Program-made: the position numbers and the translations under genes
Shown: one piece after another, positions 10,134 to 19,898 of the stretch
How positions within the stretch are numbered: position 1 is the stretch's first letter
How the letters are laid out: each line of letters begins with the position of its first letter
From: Shinisaurus crocodilurus
Taxonomy: Eukaryota; Chordata; Lepidosauria; Squamata; Shinisauridae
DNA length: 64,000 nucleotides
Assembly (NCBI GenBank): GCA_021292165.1
Contig: CM037878.1
Coordinates: 14,194,471 to 14,258,470 of the forward strand
Direction: 5' to 3'
Notes under the pieces: generated by a model
Database searches by the model: none
What the model was told of the DNA's origin: nothing
What the model saw: only the letters and a program-made list of their open reading frames with translations

Positions 10134-10141
10134 GTAGTTGA

Positions 10142-10887
10142 CAGGGCCGGCGCTACCGCTAGGCCAACTAGGCGGTTGCCTAGGGCGCGTAGCGGAAGAG
10201 GGCGCAGAACGCTGCGCTCCTCTTCGCTGCCGGCGCGCTCCTGCCCTGCCCGCCCGCCCTCCTCTCCGAGAAAGCCAGGTAAGTGCGCCCGGAGTAGTGG
10301 TGGGTCCGAGCCTGGGCGCCTCCCCCCTACCTTGCCACGCCTCTGCGCCGCCTCCCACCTCGCCTCGCTTCGCCTCTGTGCCGCCTCCCCCCCGCGCCGC
10401 CTCCCCCACCTTGCCTCGCCTCGCTTCGCCTCTGCGCCGCCTCCCCCCCGTGCCGCCTCCCCCCCGCGCCACCTCCCCCCCCGCGCCACCTCCCCCCCAC
10501 CTCGCCTCGCTTCGCTTCGCTTCAACTCTCCTCTGCGCCGCCTCCCCCCCGACACCTACCTTCTCCGTGCTGTTTCCGGAGCCCCGCCCGCGCTCTGTTT
10601 TGGCGGGAAGTACCAGGGCAACAGGGCTTAAACAGCCCTGTTGCTCTGGTTTCCCCCGGCCAAAAACAGAGCGCGGGGGTCCCTTTTCGGAGGAGGCGTC
10701 GGACTGGGAAGGTAGGTGGGGGGGCGGCAGCGGCAGTGTGCGGGGGGGGGGTCCGGTGGCGGCGGCGGCGGCGGGGGGGGCGGGAGGTTGCAGAGCAGGG
10801 CTGCTTTCCGGAGCCCCCCCCACGGCACGAGGGGGGGCGCTAAATATAATTTAGCCTAGGGCGCCAAACTGCCCTGCACCGGTCCTG
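10142..10887. mobile_element. GC-rich palindromic hAT element (CAGGGCCGG family) inside L1
   Basis: This 746-bp element starts CAGGGCCGGCGCTACC and ends GCACCGGTCCTG, flanked by identical GTAGTTGA 8-mers (10134-10141 and 10888-10895). It splits the L1 codons for LRLVVD. The interior is strand-asymmetric and very GC-rich (repeated CGCCTCCCCCC and CTCGCTTCGC), with a central inverted repeat over about 10551-10715 around TTAAACAGC. Long ORFs on both strands are compositional artefacts. A short sister copy with the same arms lies at 32467-32634. Confidence 0.92.
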
Positions 10888-10895
10888 GTAGTTGA

Positions 10896-11019
10896 TCTGA
10901 TTGCTTTAAATACAAATAGAACAGACTCGGCTGCTATAATTTCTTTGGATGCTGAAAAGGCCTTTGACAAAATTCATTGGAAATTTACTTTTGCTACGTT
11001 GAGAAACGTTGGCTTTTGA
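10896..11019 (+). mobile_element. L1 LINE, RT palm segment after the hAT insertion
   Basis: Reads DLIALNTNRTDSAAIISLDA followed by EKAFDKIHWKFTFATLRNVGF. The LDAEKAFD motif holds the first RT catalytic aspartate. It is contiguous with 9613-10133 once the hAT and one duplication are removed. L1 similarity ends near 11019. Confidence 0.82.
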
Positions 11020-11184
11020 TAGTTTTGATTTTATTGCTGCTTTATTGTTTATTTTTTCATCACTGTTTTATTGTGTCTTGGGTTTTGCGGGCTTAAATTT
11101 TGTATGCTGCATTGGGAGGGTTTTCCGTAAAATCCATCTTTTGCATAAATAAATTGGGGTTAAGAGAGAGAGAGAAAGAGGGAG

Positions 11185-11322
11185 GCGGAGCGTGGAAAGC
11201 TAAGCAGGGTCAGGCCTGGTTATTACTTGGATGGGAGACCCCTCCTCTAGTTTCCTGCATTGAGCAGGGGGTTGGACGCGATGGCCTTGTAGGCCCCTTC
11301 CAACTCTATGATCCTATGAATC
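11185..11322 (+). mobile_element. Chimeric SINE: 5S-rRNA-like head joined to a CR1 3' tail, copy 1
   Basis: The stretch 11192-11240 (GGAAAGCTAAGCAGGGTCAG, GCCTGGTTATTACTTGG, ATGGGAGACC) matches vertebrate 5S rRNA from about base 47 to 92, covering box A, the intermediate element and most of box C of the internal pol III promoter. At CCCCTCCTCTAG it switches to CR1 3' sequence (CTGCATTGAGCAGGGGGTTG, CCTTGTAGGCCCCTTCCAAC) and ends CTATGATCCTATGAAT. It is a repeat, not a 5S gene: both 5S termini are missing and the same junction recurs in seven copies. Confidence 0.9.
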
Positions 11323-11409
11323 CATCAGCCCCAGTGCTTGAATTACTTACAGGGCTATAGGGGAAGCCTTATCCTTTGTGACAATGAGCCCCCACAGATA
11401 CTATTTTTA

Positions 11410-11548
11410 GGGTGCATTCCTAAGCATCTTTAGAGAGAGAAAAAGTCCTACAACTCCCAGCATTCCCCAGCCAGCCATACTGGCTGGGGAATGCTGGGAG
11501 TTGTAGGGCATTTTTTCCCCCTGTCTGAGCGTGCATGGGATTGCATCC
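11410..11548. mobile_element. Palindromic MITE with TTA target duplication (PIF/Harbinger-like)
   Basis: It starts GGGTGCATTCCTAAGC, carries long arms (GTCCTACAACTCCCAGC), folds at GCCATACTGGC and ends GCATGGGATTGCATCC. TTA flanks both sides (11407-11409 and 11549-11551). The 3-bp TTA duplication is typical of PIF/Harbinger elements. The class is inferred from target and ends only, as no transposase is present. Confidence 0.75.
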
Positions 11549-11552
11549 TTAG

Positions 11553-12259
11553 AAGCCTACAGTACAGGGGCAGGGGGCAAGGTTTGGCTAAAGTTAGAAG
11601 TGAAGCTTATAGATTTCACTAAGGGCCTGGCTACTCCCCGCTCTCATAATCTGAGCGCTGATGAGTCCCGCCTCTACCCACAACTGTACGCTTGAACGGT
11701 GGATAATCCCCTCTGCTGAGGTGTTCAGCAGGGGACTGCTGTCATGATTGAGGGAGCGTAGCTGGCTGGGCTTGCTCCCACCACCTCAGCACAAAGTGCT
11801 GCCACCACCTCTGGAGGGGGTGAGAATTTCATTTCAGTTCGGTTTCGATCAGAATTGATCAGATTTGCAGAGTTCTCCCTATTGGGGACCAAAAGAACTC
11901 GAAATTAAAAGAAGAATGAACATGGAAGAAACGGAAACCGACACATATTCATCTATCCAGGCCCAGGGCTTTGAGAGCTCTGCTCTTAAATATCTGGCTT
12001 TGAATCCCTGTGTATTCCACACCGTATCTGTGGTTGTTGCCACCTTCTTAATTTTCCCGACAGGCTCCTCATCTTTAAAAGCGAAACCGCCACACGGCAG
12101 GCCAGGCAGGTGTGCAACACGATCCTCTCCGTGATGGGAATAGCTGTACGTATTGGATTTGGCCGGTGCAGAGGGGTGAGAACTTCATTTCAACCCACTT
12201 CTGAGAAGAATTTGGCCCAAATTGGCAAAGCTCATCATATTCGGGAGGGACGGAACTTG

Positions 12260-12291
<32 letters not shown>

Positions 12292-13290
12292 TCAACTGTG
12301 GGAGGAAAAGAGGCTGACAGACTTATCCATCCTTACAGTGCCATCAGATTTAGAGAGGGGTGTTTGAAGCCAAGGACACGCAGCCCTCTAAGGCAGATGA
12401 CGGAGCCTTGTCCACCCCGTTAGGATGCAGCCTCCCGCTTGTCGGACTGCGCCGTTCCCAGAGTTTCTTCCAGCTCCAAAGGTCCATGACATTTATTCTT
12501 CCCCGCCGAGGGGAGGTTCTGGCGAGCGTGTAAGCAGAAATACAATGCTACATTCCATGCATTCTGGAATCACTTTAATTAAAGCCACAAGAAGACTTTT
12601 CCATTAAATGTTGTTTAAGTGCCAAGAAAAAAAGGAAGGGGCCAGAGAGAGAGAGAGAGAGAAGCAAGCAAGCAGGCAGGCAGACAGAGAGACAATAATC
12701 TCCTTTCTCCTCAGTTTTGGTTCAGGCTGTCTAGCAGGCCTGACAAGGAGAAGGCCTCCGCCGCGACGGCTGCCACAGACAGGTGCACCGATGGAGTGCT
12801 TTCAGTGTAGACAGAGGCCAAGCTTGAGGCCCAGGAGGAGCTGGCGGCAGGCGGGGAGCGATTTCTGTATGAAAGGCACCACATTCCTTCTCTCCAGAAG
12901 GTTTGATTAAATTACCGACACCTAGTCGAAATCAGAAGAGAAGCTAATCCAGAGCAAGCCGTGGCCTCCTGCTTGGGCTCGGGCGCCCCCGCTGCAGCCT
13001 TCCCGTGCCCTTCCTCTTCCCAGGGATCTTTGCAGGAAAGAAGAAAGGGAAAGTCACAAGCTGGTGACCGCAGAGGTTGCTCGTCCAGACCACACTGCGA
13101 GAATCTGGGTGGGAGATTAGAGATTTACAAGCAGGGGCCCACCAATGGATTCTAAGGAGGGAGGAACAGCGGGTGGGGGTTGGAAGGCTGTTTTATTCCT
13201 TTGCTGTACCTTCCTTCCCAAAACCATGAATTCAGATTCCCCCCTCTCCTCACCAGATTCGGGTCATCAAGGGATATTTCCTCTTTGCCT
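11553..13290. other. mostly unassigned; shared repeat at 12060-12190 and (TA)n at 12260-12288
   Basis: The stretch 12060-12190 (GCTCCTCATCTTTAAAAGC and CACACGGCAGGCCAGGCAGG) is the approximate reverse complement of 62150-62290, so both belong to one unnamed repeat family. GA- and GCAA-rich runs lie at 12640-12690. There is no supported exon. Confidence 0.4.
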
Positions 13291-13294
13291 CCAA

Positions 13295-13590
13295 ATGGGG
13301 CCGGCCTTTCGCTTAGGCAGAGTGAAGCAGTCACCTCAGGCGGCAGATTCTGGGAGGTGGCAGCAAGGGGTGTTGGAGGAGGAGCTTTGTGCCCTGCACC
13401 CTGCCCTGCAGTGCACCCCCTAAGCTAGCCTGCTGGCTTCAGGTGTGGTGGAGGATGCTGCCCCATTGCTGGTGTTGAAGAAAGAGTCAACTCCCAATCC
13501 ACTCCCAGGCTTTTGTGCATGGAAAGGGAGGGGGGGTGCCATCTTCCCCTTTGCCTCAGGCAGCAAAACGTCTCCAATTTTGCCTCCAAA
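13295..13590 (+). mobile_element. Non-autonomous hAT-like element, diverged relative of 44471-44755
   Basis: Shares, in order, TTAGGCAGAGTGAAGCAGTC, AGGCGGCAG...TGGGAGGTGGC, AGCCTGCTGGCTTCAGGTGTGG, TTTTGTGCATGGAA and TTTGCCTCAGGCAGC with the element at 44471-44755. No target duplication could be read here. Confidence 0.6.
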
Positions 13591-13715
13591 ATTTCATTTG
13601 GGAAGGGAGATTTGGATCCAACGATCCACACAAGAGGATGTGGAACGTTACACCCCAAGCCTCCTGCCCTCACAGTTCTTTCAATAGGGAAGGGGCATTC
13701 ACTGCAAAAAGGATA

Positions 13716-13772
13716 TTGTGTGTGTGTGTGTGTGTGTGTGAGTGTGAGTGTGTGAAAGAGAGAGAGAGAGCG
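13716..13772. repeat. (GT)n then (GA)n microsatellite
   Basis: A pure GT run followed by AGTGTGAGTG and then AGAGAG repeats. Confidence 0.95.
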
Positions 13773-13786
13773 AGAAGGAGGGAGGT

Positions 13787-13952
13787 TCATAGATTCATAG
13801 ATCATAGAGTTAGAAGGGGCCTACAAGGCCATCGAGTCCAACCCCCTGCTCAGTGCAGGAAACTAGAGGAGGGGGTCTCCCATCCAAGTAATCACCAGGC
13901 CTGACCCTGCTTAGCTTTCCACGCTCAGACAAGCTGAGCCAGCGTGAGCCAC
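13787..13952 (-). mobile_element. 5S-CR1 chimeric SINE, copy 2
   Basis: Read on the minus strand: GGCTCACGCTGGCTCAGCTT leader, the 5S-like block (GGAAAGCTAAGCAGGGTCAG, ATTACTTGGATGGGAGACCC), then the CR1 tail and an ATCTATGA end. Only 72 bp separate it from copy 3 in the same orientation. Confidence 0.9.
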
Positions 13953-14024
13953 AGGCCTGTGGTAGTGGAAGGGGGATCCCCAAGGGGCAGAGGGAAAGGG
14001 TAGCAGAGGGATCCCCAAGGAGTA

Positions 14025-14178
14025 GGATCATAGAGTTGGAAGGAGCCTACAAGGCTATCAAGTCCAACCCCCTGCTCAATGCAGGAAACTAGAGGAGGGG
14101 TCTCCCATCCAAGTAATAGCCAGGCCTGACCCTGCTTAGCTTTCCATGCTCAGACAAGCTGAGCCAGCGTGAGCCTGA
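14025..14178 (-). mobile_element. 5S-CR1 chimeric SINE, copy 3
   Basis: Same architecture and strand as copy 2 (GGCTCACGCTGGCTCAGC leader, ATGGAAAGCTAAGCAGG block, GCATTGAGCAGGGGGTTGGA tail). Spacer sequence on both sides of the pair contains GGGATCCCCAAGG repeats, so a local duplication is possible as well as two insertions. Confidence 0.9.
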
Positions 14179-14574
14179 TAGGCCTGGGAAGAACTGGGGT
14201 CTGAGGATCTGCGCCACAAGGTCTTCTCCCTGCAGTTGGCAGATCTGCTGTTCCAGCACCCTAAATTGCACCCATGCACACAGTTGCGCACTGCATAGAT
14301 TCCACGCACATATCCAAATGAATGGGTATAGATCAGGGACACACAGAGCCCGCTGCTATGGTCCTGGTTCCCCCCTCTAGGGGCATCCTACTCTACCTGG
14401 ATATGTCGTGGGGACAGCAGGACCACTGTTGTTGTGTGTTCCCAGCTCAGCAATATTGACTGATGCTGATGGTGGAAGGCAAGGCAGTTCAGAATGTTGT
14501 GATGAGGAAGTCATACTAGACGTTATGGCAGGAGGAACAAAACACTTGGCTGACGTTCTCGTCAGCGGCTGCAT

Positions 14575-14745
14575 CAGGGTGGCCACTTATGCGTCGCCAA
14601 GGAAGAGAGCAAAGGAGGACACAGACGTGCGTGAAATGTGCGTGTGCTAATTATATGTACGCAGAGAGATGCATATGTAGAAATAATGACTCTGATTGAA
14701 ATGGATATACCAGACATCTCACCCTGGTGGGGAGGATTGGCCGGC
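14575..14745. repeat. Unclassified interspersed repeat (GGTGGCCACTTATG family)
   Basis: AGGGTGGCCACTTATGCGTC, AGCAAAGGAGGACACA, GAAATAATGACT and AGACATCTCACCCTGGTGG appear in the same order as at 2265-2490. Class unknown. Confidence 0.55.
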
Positions 14746-15473
14746 CCTACCAGGAGGCAGGGAGAGGTGCCCAGCTCAGATGTCAGGAGCTGGTGGGTGG
14801 GTGGGTGGGTGGGGCGGAGAGTAGTGGGGAGGTGTTGGAGGACATAGCTGTGTGCTGCTCAGGCTTGCATTTTGGCGCGTCTCCAGCAGCAGGAAGGGAA
14901 CTCCACAAATATAAAGCAGTCGCTGAGAACGACGCTCTTGAGCGCTCTTGCTGCTTCAAGCCGACGGACACATCACGAGGCACTCGGAGGGGAGGGAGAA
15001 CGGAAATATTATTGAGTGGACGGTGTACAGTTCTGGAGCTCGGAGACTTTAGGGCGAGCCCTTAACTGCCGCAACAGTTAATGGAGCAAAGAACTGGAGG
15101 AGTTCCTCGCCTCCCAGGGTAATGGCTTAGCTTCAGAAATTGTGGGATGGATGGAGCCGAAAATGGGGGAAATGAAGACGAACGGCACATGTGCACTCGA
15201 GGGAGCCGGTTTCAGTCTTTGGCTTTGGTTCCTTTTTTTTTTTTTTTTGTTTTTTGCAGTGATCTCTGATTTTCCAATCACGTCTTACTTAATATTGTAA
15301 AATGAAGGTTTCAGTATGTGTGTGGGTTGCGGGGTGGGTGGGAATATCTGCAAAATATGGATTGATCCTAGAGGCAGTGATCTGCACGGCTGGAACAGAG
15401 ACATGTGAAAGCATTCAGACTGGTCGCCGCCCCTGACCCCACATAGTGCCAAAGCTTATGTCTGTCATTACCT
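14746..15473. other. unassigned; (GGTG)n at 14791-14813 and T-rich run at 15232-15256
   Basis: Apart from these simple repeats no feature is supported. Confidence 0.4.
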
Positions 15474-15481
15474 GACTAGCG

Positions 15482-15616
15482 CAGTGTTCTCCAACCTTGG
15501 GTCCCCAGATGTTTTTGGCCTACAACTCCCAGCATGCCCCAGCCAGCTACGCTGGCTGGGGCATGCTGGGAGTTGTAGGCCAAAAACATCTGGGGACCCA
15601 AGGCTGGAGAACACTG
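15482..15616. mobile_element. hAT MITE (palindromic, Buster-type), copy 3
   Basis: A 135-bp palindrome with CAGTGTTCTCC ends and exact GACTAGCG duplications at 15474-15481 and 15617-15624. The arms are nearly identical, suggesting limited divergence since insertion. Confidence 0.96.
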
Positions 15617-15624
15617 GACTAGCG

Positions 15625-16379
15625 CATAATTCAACATGGCCATGAGATGGGCGATGCTCCTTCCGTTCTGCTCACTTTACATTTTCATTGCTTTCCTATC
15701 TGTGTTTTCTTTGGCAGGGGTCTCTGAGGTATGGTTCTCCAGCCCTGTCCTTTCCTGGGACACCCCCAGTGCCGGATTAAATGATTTTGGGGGGGTAGAA
15801 TTGCTCACTCGTGACACAAAACATTCTGGTACTTGGGTGTCTCACTGGAATGGAGTCTGAAGCGGGACTCCGGAAACCTTCTGTGCATCTAAGGTGTACA
15901 TCTATTTGATGTGCTTGTGTGGGTGGCTTATTGCCGCCAGGTAATACCGTGCATACATGAAATTAGCCCCACCTCCCACAGATCACAATGCAGTCCAGGC
16001 CATGACTGTGCCACAATCAGAAAATACACTATAAGCAGAATAGATGAATCAAGAAAGTGAGCCAAGCCACAAATGAAGGATCAACTCACCCATATATGCA
16101 CAATAAAATTGATCAAGGAATTAAGCACCGAGTAACCTTTTACTCATTCTACTGATGGGGAACGTGAAAGCTTAAGAGATGGCAATGCACCCACCCTGCT
16201 TTCTGATTTTGTCTCTCATGCTCACACAGGGGCTCGCTCATACATGTTTCACCCACCACTTCTTTCATTCTCAAGCACACACACAAACTGAGACAGGCAC
16301 ATGCTCTCATACAATCCTGTCCGGCCGCTGCATTCGACATTGGAGGGGCTGCTATGCATCCCACCCCTTTCGGAAGCAT
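15625..16379. other. unassigned sequence
   Basis: No repeat, RNA or exon that I can support. Confidence 0.4.
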
Positions 16380-16705
16380 GATTGTTTAGGATGCGAGACA
16401 GGGCCTTTTCTATTGTGGCACCCAGATTGCGGAATTCCTGCCTTAGAGAGGTTCAGTTGTCTCCCTCTCTCTCAAGCTTCAGGCGAGCTGCTACAGTACA
16501 GCCTTTTAATTTCACCATTTTTACAGTGGCTTAAAGTTCTGTACTCCAGGGATTGATACAGCATTGGTTGATCCTGTTCTTGGTTTTATTGTATGAAAGT
16601 GATTTTTAGTAATCTGACTGATTTCTACCGTGTTTATTTTATTAACTTATTGGGAAGCCGCTTTGAGTTTATTTTATAAAGAAAAGCAGGTTATAAATGT
16701 CTAAA
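16380..16705 (+). mobile_element. L2-like LINE, 3' end remnant
   Basis: GCGAGACAGGGCCTTTTCTA followed by TTGTGGCACCCAGATTGCGG resembles the RAFSVVAP..WN segment of L2 ORFs. The 3' end runs through GGGAAGCCGCTTTGAGTTTA to GGTTATAAATGTCTAAATAAA. Heavily mutated. Confidence 0.65.
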
Positions 16706-16924
16706 TAAAGATCCTGCATCTTTGTACAGGCCGGCGACAGTGGTGTAGCTAGAGCTGGATCTTAGGGCCGAAGTGCAGGGACCTGCATCCCACAGAGGCC
16801 TCAAATTACCACCCAGAGAGTGGTGAGCGACGAAGGCATCTGGGCAGCAGAAGCAAACTCCATTTTATTCCTGTAGTCATGATGGCGCTATGATTTAAGT
16901 GAGTTTAAAGTGCAAAACTTCACA

Positions 16925-17102
16925 TACAACCAGCTGCCCACAGGAAACCCAGAAGCAGGACATGAGTGCAACAGCACCCTCCCGCCCATGTTCCCCAGCA
17001 ACTGGTGTACATAGGCATACTTCCTCTGATATATTGGTAGCATATAGCCAGTCAGGACTAGTCGCCATTGATAGCCTTCTCCTCCATGAATTTGTCCAAT
17101 CC
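16925..17102 (-). mobile_element. CR1 LINE 3' region, first part (interrupted by L2)
   Basis: The plus strand reads CTGCCCACAGGAAACCCAGA, ACTCATG-type blocks and AGCCAGTCAGGACTAGTCGCC, the reverse complement of the CR1 3' region at 22545-22921. It breaks at GTCCAATCC, where an L2 is inserted, and resumes at 17418. Confidence 0.75.
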
Positions 17103-17417
17103 AGAGCAGCCAGGCTGGTGGGGACTAGGAAGAGGGCCTTCTCTGTGGCGGCCCCCACATTATGGAACTCCCTCCCTAGTGACCTTCGCCATGCCCCCTC
17201 CAGTGATGAGCTTCCGCCGTGCATTAAAAACATGGCTGTTCAGGCGGGAATATGGGGTGGGTTAGGTTTTTAATAAGAATTTTTATATTGTTTTAATTAT
17301 TATATTTTATTGTGTTTTGTTGTATTTTGGTTGTACATCGCCCAGGGTGGCCGGGTGACCGGCCAGATGGGCGATTATAAATATAATAAATATAAATAAA
17401 TAAATAAATAAATAAAT
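17103..17417 (+). mobile_element. L2 LINE 3' end inserted in CR1
   Basis: Translates in part as RLVGTRKRAFSVAAPTLWNS and FRRALKTWLFRREYGVG (frame shift between), then GTACATCGCCCAGGGTGGCC and a (TAAA)n tail. AATCC flanks both sides as a short candidate duplication. Very similar to the copy at 6448-7093. Confidence 0.85.
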
Positions 17418-17650
17418 CCCATTTCAAAGCCCTCCAAATTGGTGGCCAACACATGTGGAAGTCAATTCCATAGTTTAACTATGTGCTGTGTGTGAAGAAG
17501 GACTCCCTTTTATCTGCCCTGAGTCTCCCACTGTTCAGCTCCATGAGATGACTCCTTTGGGTCCTAGTATTATGAGAGAGGAGAAAAATGTCTCTCTATT
17601 CATTTTTTTTCCACACCATGCATAATTCTGTACACCTCAATCATGTCATC
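17418..17650 (-). mobile_element. CR1 LINE 3' region, second part
   Basis: Reads AAAGCCCTCCAAATTGGTGG, CATAGTTTAACTATG and CACACCATGCATAATTCTG on the plus strand. It is continuous with 16925-17102 once the L2 is removed. Confidence 0.7.
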
Positions 17651-17745
17651 CCAGTTTGCAGGACACGGAATAATGGGCTCAAGTGACAGGAACTCAGATT
17701 CCACCTAAACATCAGGAAAAATTTCCTGACTGTCAGAGCAATAAG
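17651..17745 (+). mobile_element. CR1 LINE, ORF end (5' of a hAT insertion)
   Basis: CATCCCAGTTTGCAGGACAC through GAAAAATTTCCTGACTGTCA matches the C-terminal coding part of the CR1 at 29196-30655. It is cut at GCAATAAG by the hAT at 17746-18821 and continues at 18830. Confidence 0.88.
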
Positions 17746-18821
17746 CAGGGATGTTGAAGAGTCCTTGGCCTCGAGTCACGAGTCGAGTCACGAGTCTTTG
17801 GACCCGAGTCTCGAGTCGAGTCTGGAGTCCAAGGTCCAAAAATGGTGACTCGAGTCTCGAGTTCCGAGTCACTCCCAAAGCGGCAGCCCATGGAGGGAGC
17901 GGGAGGGTCTCCGCGGGAGGAAGAAGAGCTGCCCTTCCTCCCACGGAGACCCTCCCACTCCCTCCATGGGCCGCCGCCCCCGCCCCCCCCACTTACCATG
18001 GGCGGGTCCTTCCCTCGTCCCTGCTCCTACCGCCACCGCTGCCACACCAGGGACGCATTACGAGCCCTCCCTGGGTTTGTAGTTCTCCGCGGCGGCGGCG
18101 CGGCACGATCTCGCTCTTCTGAGCGGCGCGGAGAGTGATCTCCATGCCGCTCAAGTTGCCACCGCCGCCTGCCGCCACCTCGCCGCCGCCTGCTGCCGCC
18201 TTGCCGCCGCCACCTCGCTGCCTCGCCGCCACCCGCTCGCCACCGCCACTCACGTCACCGTCTCCCTCACCGCCACCGGCTTGCAGCCACCGCCGCTGCC
18301 ATCGCACGCCACGCCGCCATCACGCTGCCGCCGCCATCGCCCGCAGCCGCCCGCGCCAGTCCCGTCATCACTTCCGGCGCGGCGGAAGTGACGCGCCGGG
18401 ACCCTGCTCCGGCGCACTTGGCCGCCGCCGCTCTGTTCGGTGCGGCGGAAGTGACGCGCCGGGACCCTGCTCCGGCACACTTGGCCGTTTAGAGCGGTGG
18501 TGGCCAAGCGCGCCGGAGCAGGGTCCCGGCGCATCACTTCCACTGCGCCAGAAATGATGACGGGACCGGCGCGGGCGGCTGCGTGCGATGGCGGCGTGGC
18601 GTGCGATGGCGGCGTGGCGTGCGATGGCAGCGGCGGTGGCTGCGAGCGGGTGGCGGCGAGGGAGACAGCAACGGCGGTGATGTGAGCGGCGGCGGTGGCC
18701 GAGTCCTTGGGCTCGAGTCCCGAGTCGAGTCTCGAGTCCCATTGAAAAAATTGGGACTCGAGTGGGACTCGAGTCAGAGGGGGGACTCAGTCGAGTCGTC
18801 GAGTCCGAGTCCCCATCCCTG
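17746..18821. mobile_element. Large palindromic hAT element (GACTCGAGTC family) inside CR1
   Basis: This 1,076-bp insertion starts CAGGGATGTTGAAGAGTCC, ends GAGTCCCCATCCCTG, and is flanked by exact GCAATAAG duplications (17738-17745 and 18822-18829). Both ends carry dense GACTCG/CGAGTC heptamers. The GC-rich middle (GCCGCC triplets) is a long imperfect palindrome; a 40-bp block beginning GCGGAAGTGACGCGCCGGGA occurs twice direct and once inverted between 18380 and 18545. There is no transposase domain. Confidence 0.93.
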
Positions 18822-18829
18822 GCAATAAG

Positions 18830-18995
18830 ACAATGGAACCAACTACCTACCAACTACCTCTGGAGGCATTCAAGGTGAAGCTGGATGGCCATCTGTCAGG
18901 GATGCTTTGACCTGGATTCCTGCATTGAGCAGGGGGTTGGACTTGATAGCCTTGTAGGCCCCTTCCAACTCGACTTTTCTATGATTTCCATGATT
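18830..18995 (+). mobile_element. CR1 LINE, ORF end and 3' end (3' of the hAT insertion)
   Basis: ACAATGGAACCAACTACC, TCTGGAGGCATTCAAGGTG, then GCATTGAGCAGGGGGTTGGA and a CTATGATTTCCATGATTTC end. It completes the CR1 begun at 17651. Confidence 0.88.
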
Positions 18996-19089
18996 TCTAC
19001 TCACCTTTAGGCAACTCCCTGCCACATTTAACAATGCTATAGCATCAGATGTCCTCAGGGCATTCACTGGTCCATGATCCATAAGCAAG

Positions 19090-19288
19090 CTAGGAACATA
19101 AGAAGCAGCCATATACAGAGTCCGACCATGGGTCCATCTAGTGTAGTATTGTCGACACTGATTGGCAGCAGCTCTCCAGAGCTTCAGGATGGATTCTTTC
19201 CAGCCCTACCTGGAGATGCCAGGAATTGAACCTGGGACCTTCTGCATGCAAAGCAGGTGCTCTGCCACACTGAGCTATGGTCCCTCCC
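19090..19288 (-). mobile_element. tRNA-Ala-like SINE
   Basis: On the minus strand it starts GGGAGGGACCATAGCTCAGT and reads GAGCACCTGCTTTGCATGCA with a TGC anticodon position, then the B box GGTTCAATTCC and CATCTCCA. This resembles tRNA-Ala. The body and tail (ATGGACCCATGGTCGGACTC, CTTCTTATGTTCCTAG) are SINE sequence, so this is not a functional tRNA gene. A second fragment lies at 38655-38775. Short AGCTAG repeats flank it. Confidence 0.82.
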
Positions 19289-19890
19289 AGCTAGCATTTC
19301 TTAGCCGTCTGCTTCTGCATTCAAACCTGGGCACGAGCTGTTTCTGCACTCCTTGTGCATTATGAATTCTGAAATCTTGTGCATTTCAGATTTGGCTGCT
19401 TGTGTTGGCCAGGTGTCAAATATCTATACACTGTTTGAGAATCCAAAGCCAGCTCTAGACTTTTTTTTAGAGCACATATTATGGTCGGAGAGAGATGAAC
19501 AAGGTATAAAACTATAACATAGAATAAATAGATTTTCAGGGAAATAGAGGGGGGGTTGAGGTGGGTTTTTTGTGTGTGCGTGTGTGTGTGTGTGTGGCCA
19601 ATTTACCTTTTAAACCAAACCTGAGATAACCATGGGCCAGCAGAAGCAAAATTAGTTTTGATGCAGAATAAGGAGAATCGGTCAAATGTGTCTAATCTGC
19701 ATAATTTGCCGAGGGCACAAAAAGACCGCAGATTTCATTCATTTATGCATTTGCTATTTGTTTATTTACTGAGTGCAATGTGTGCATGCACCCCACGGTC
19801 ACGAGAACCCTTCTCGTTTCTCTTTACGCATCTGGTACTTCCAAGTAATGACACACCACGCGGGGATCTGAATTTGGCACCAGGCCTACT
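19289..19890. other. unassigned; (GT)n at 19570-19597
   Basis: A GT tract with one GCG interruption. Otherwise nothing recognised. Confidence 0.4.
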
Positions 19891-19898
19891 CTGTAGAG

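Noticed and set aside
10131..10854. Overlapping 230-238 residue ORFs on both strands
   Set aside because: They lie within a non-coding hAT with exact target duplications. The open frames come from GC-rich composition, and the proteins are Pro/Ala/Arg-rich without any domain.
11192..11240. A 5S rRNA gene
   Set aside because: Both ends of 5S are missing and the sequence changes to CR1 at the same place in seven copies, so it is a SINE head.
19225..19288. A functional tRNA-Ala gene on the minus strand
   Set aside because: The tRNA-like part is mutated in the acceptor region and continues into a SINE body. A second copy exists at 38655-38775.
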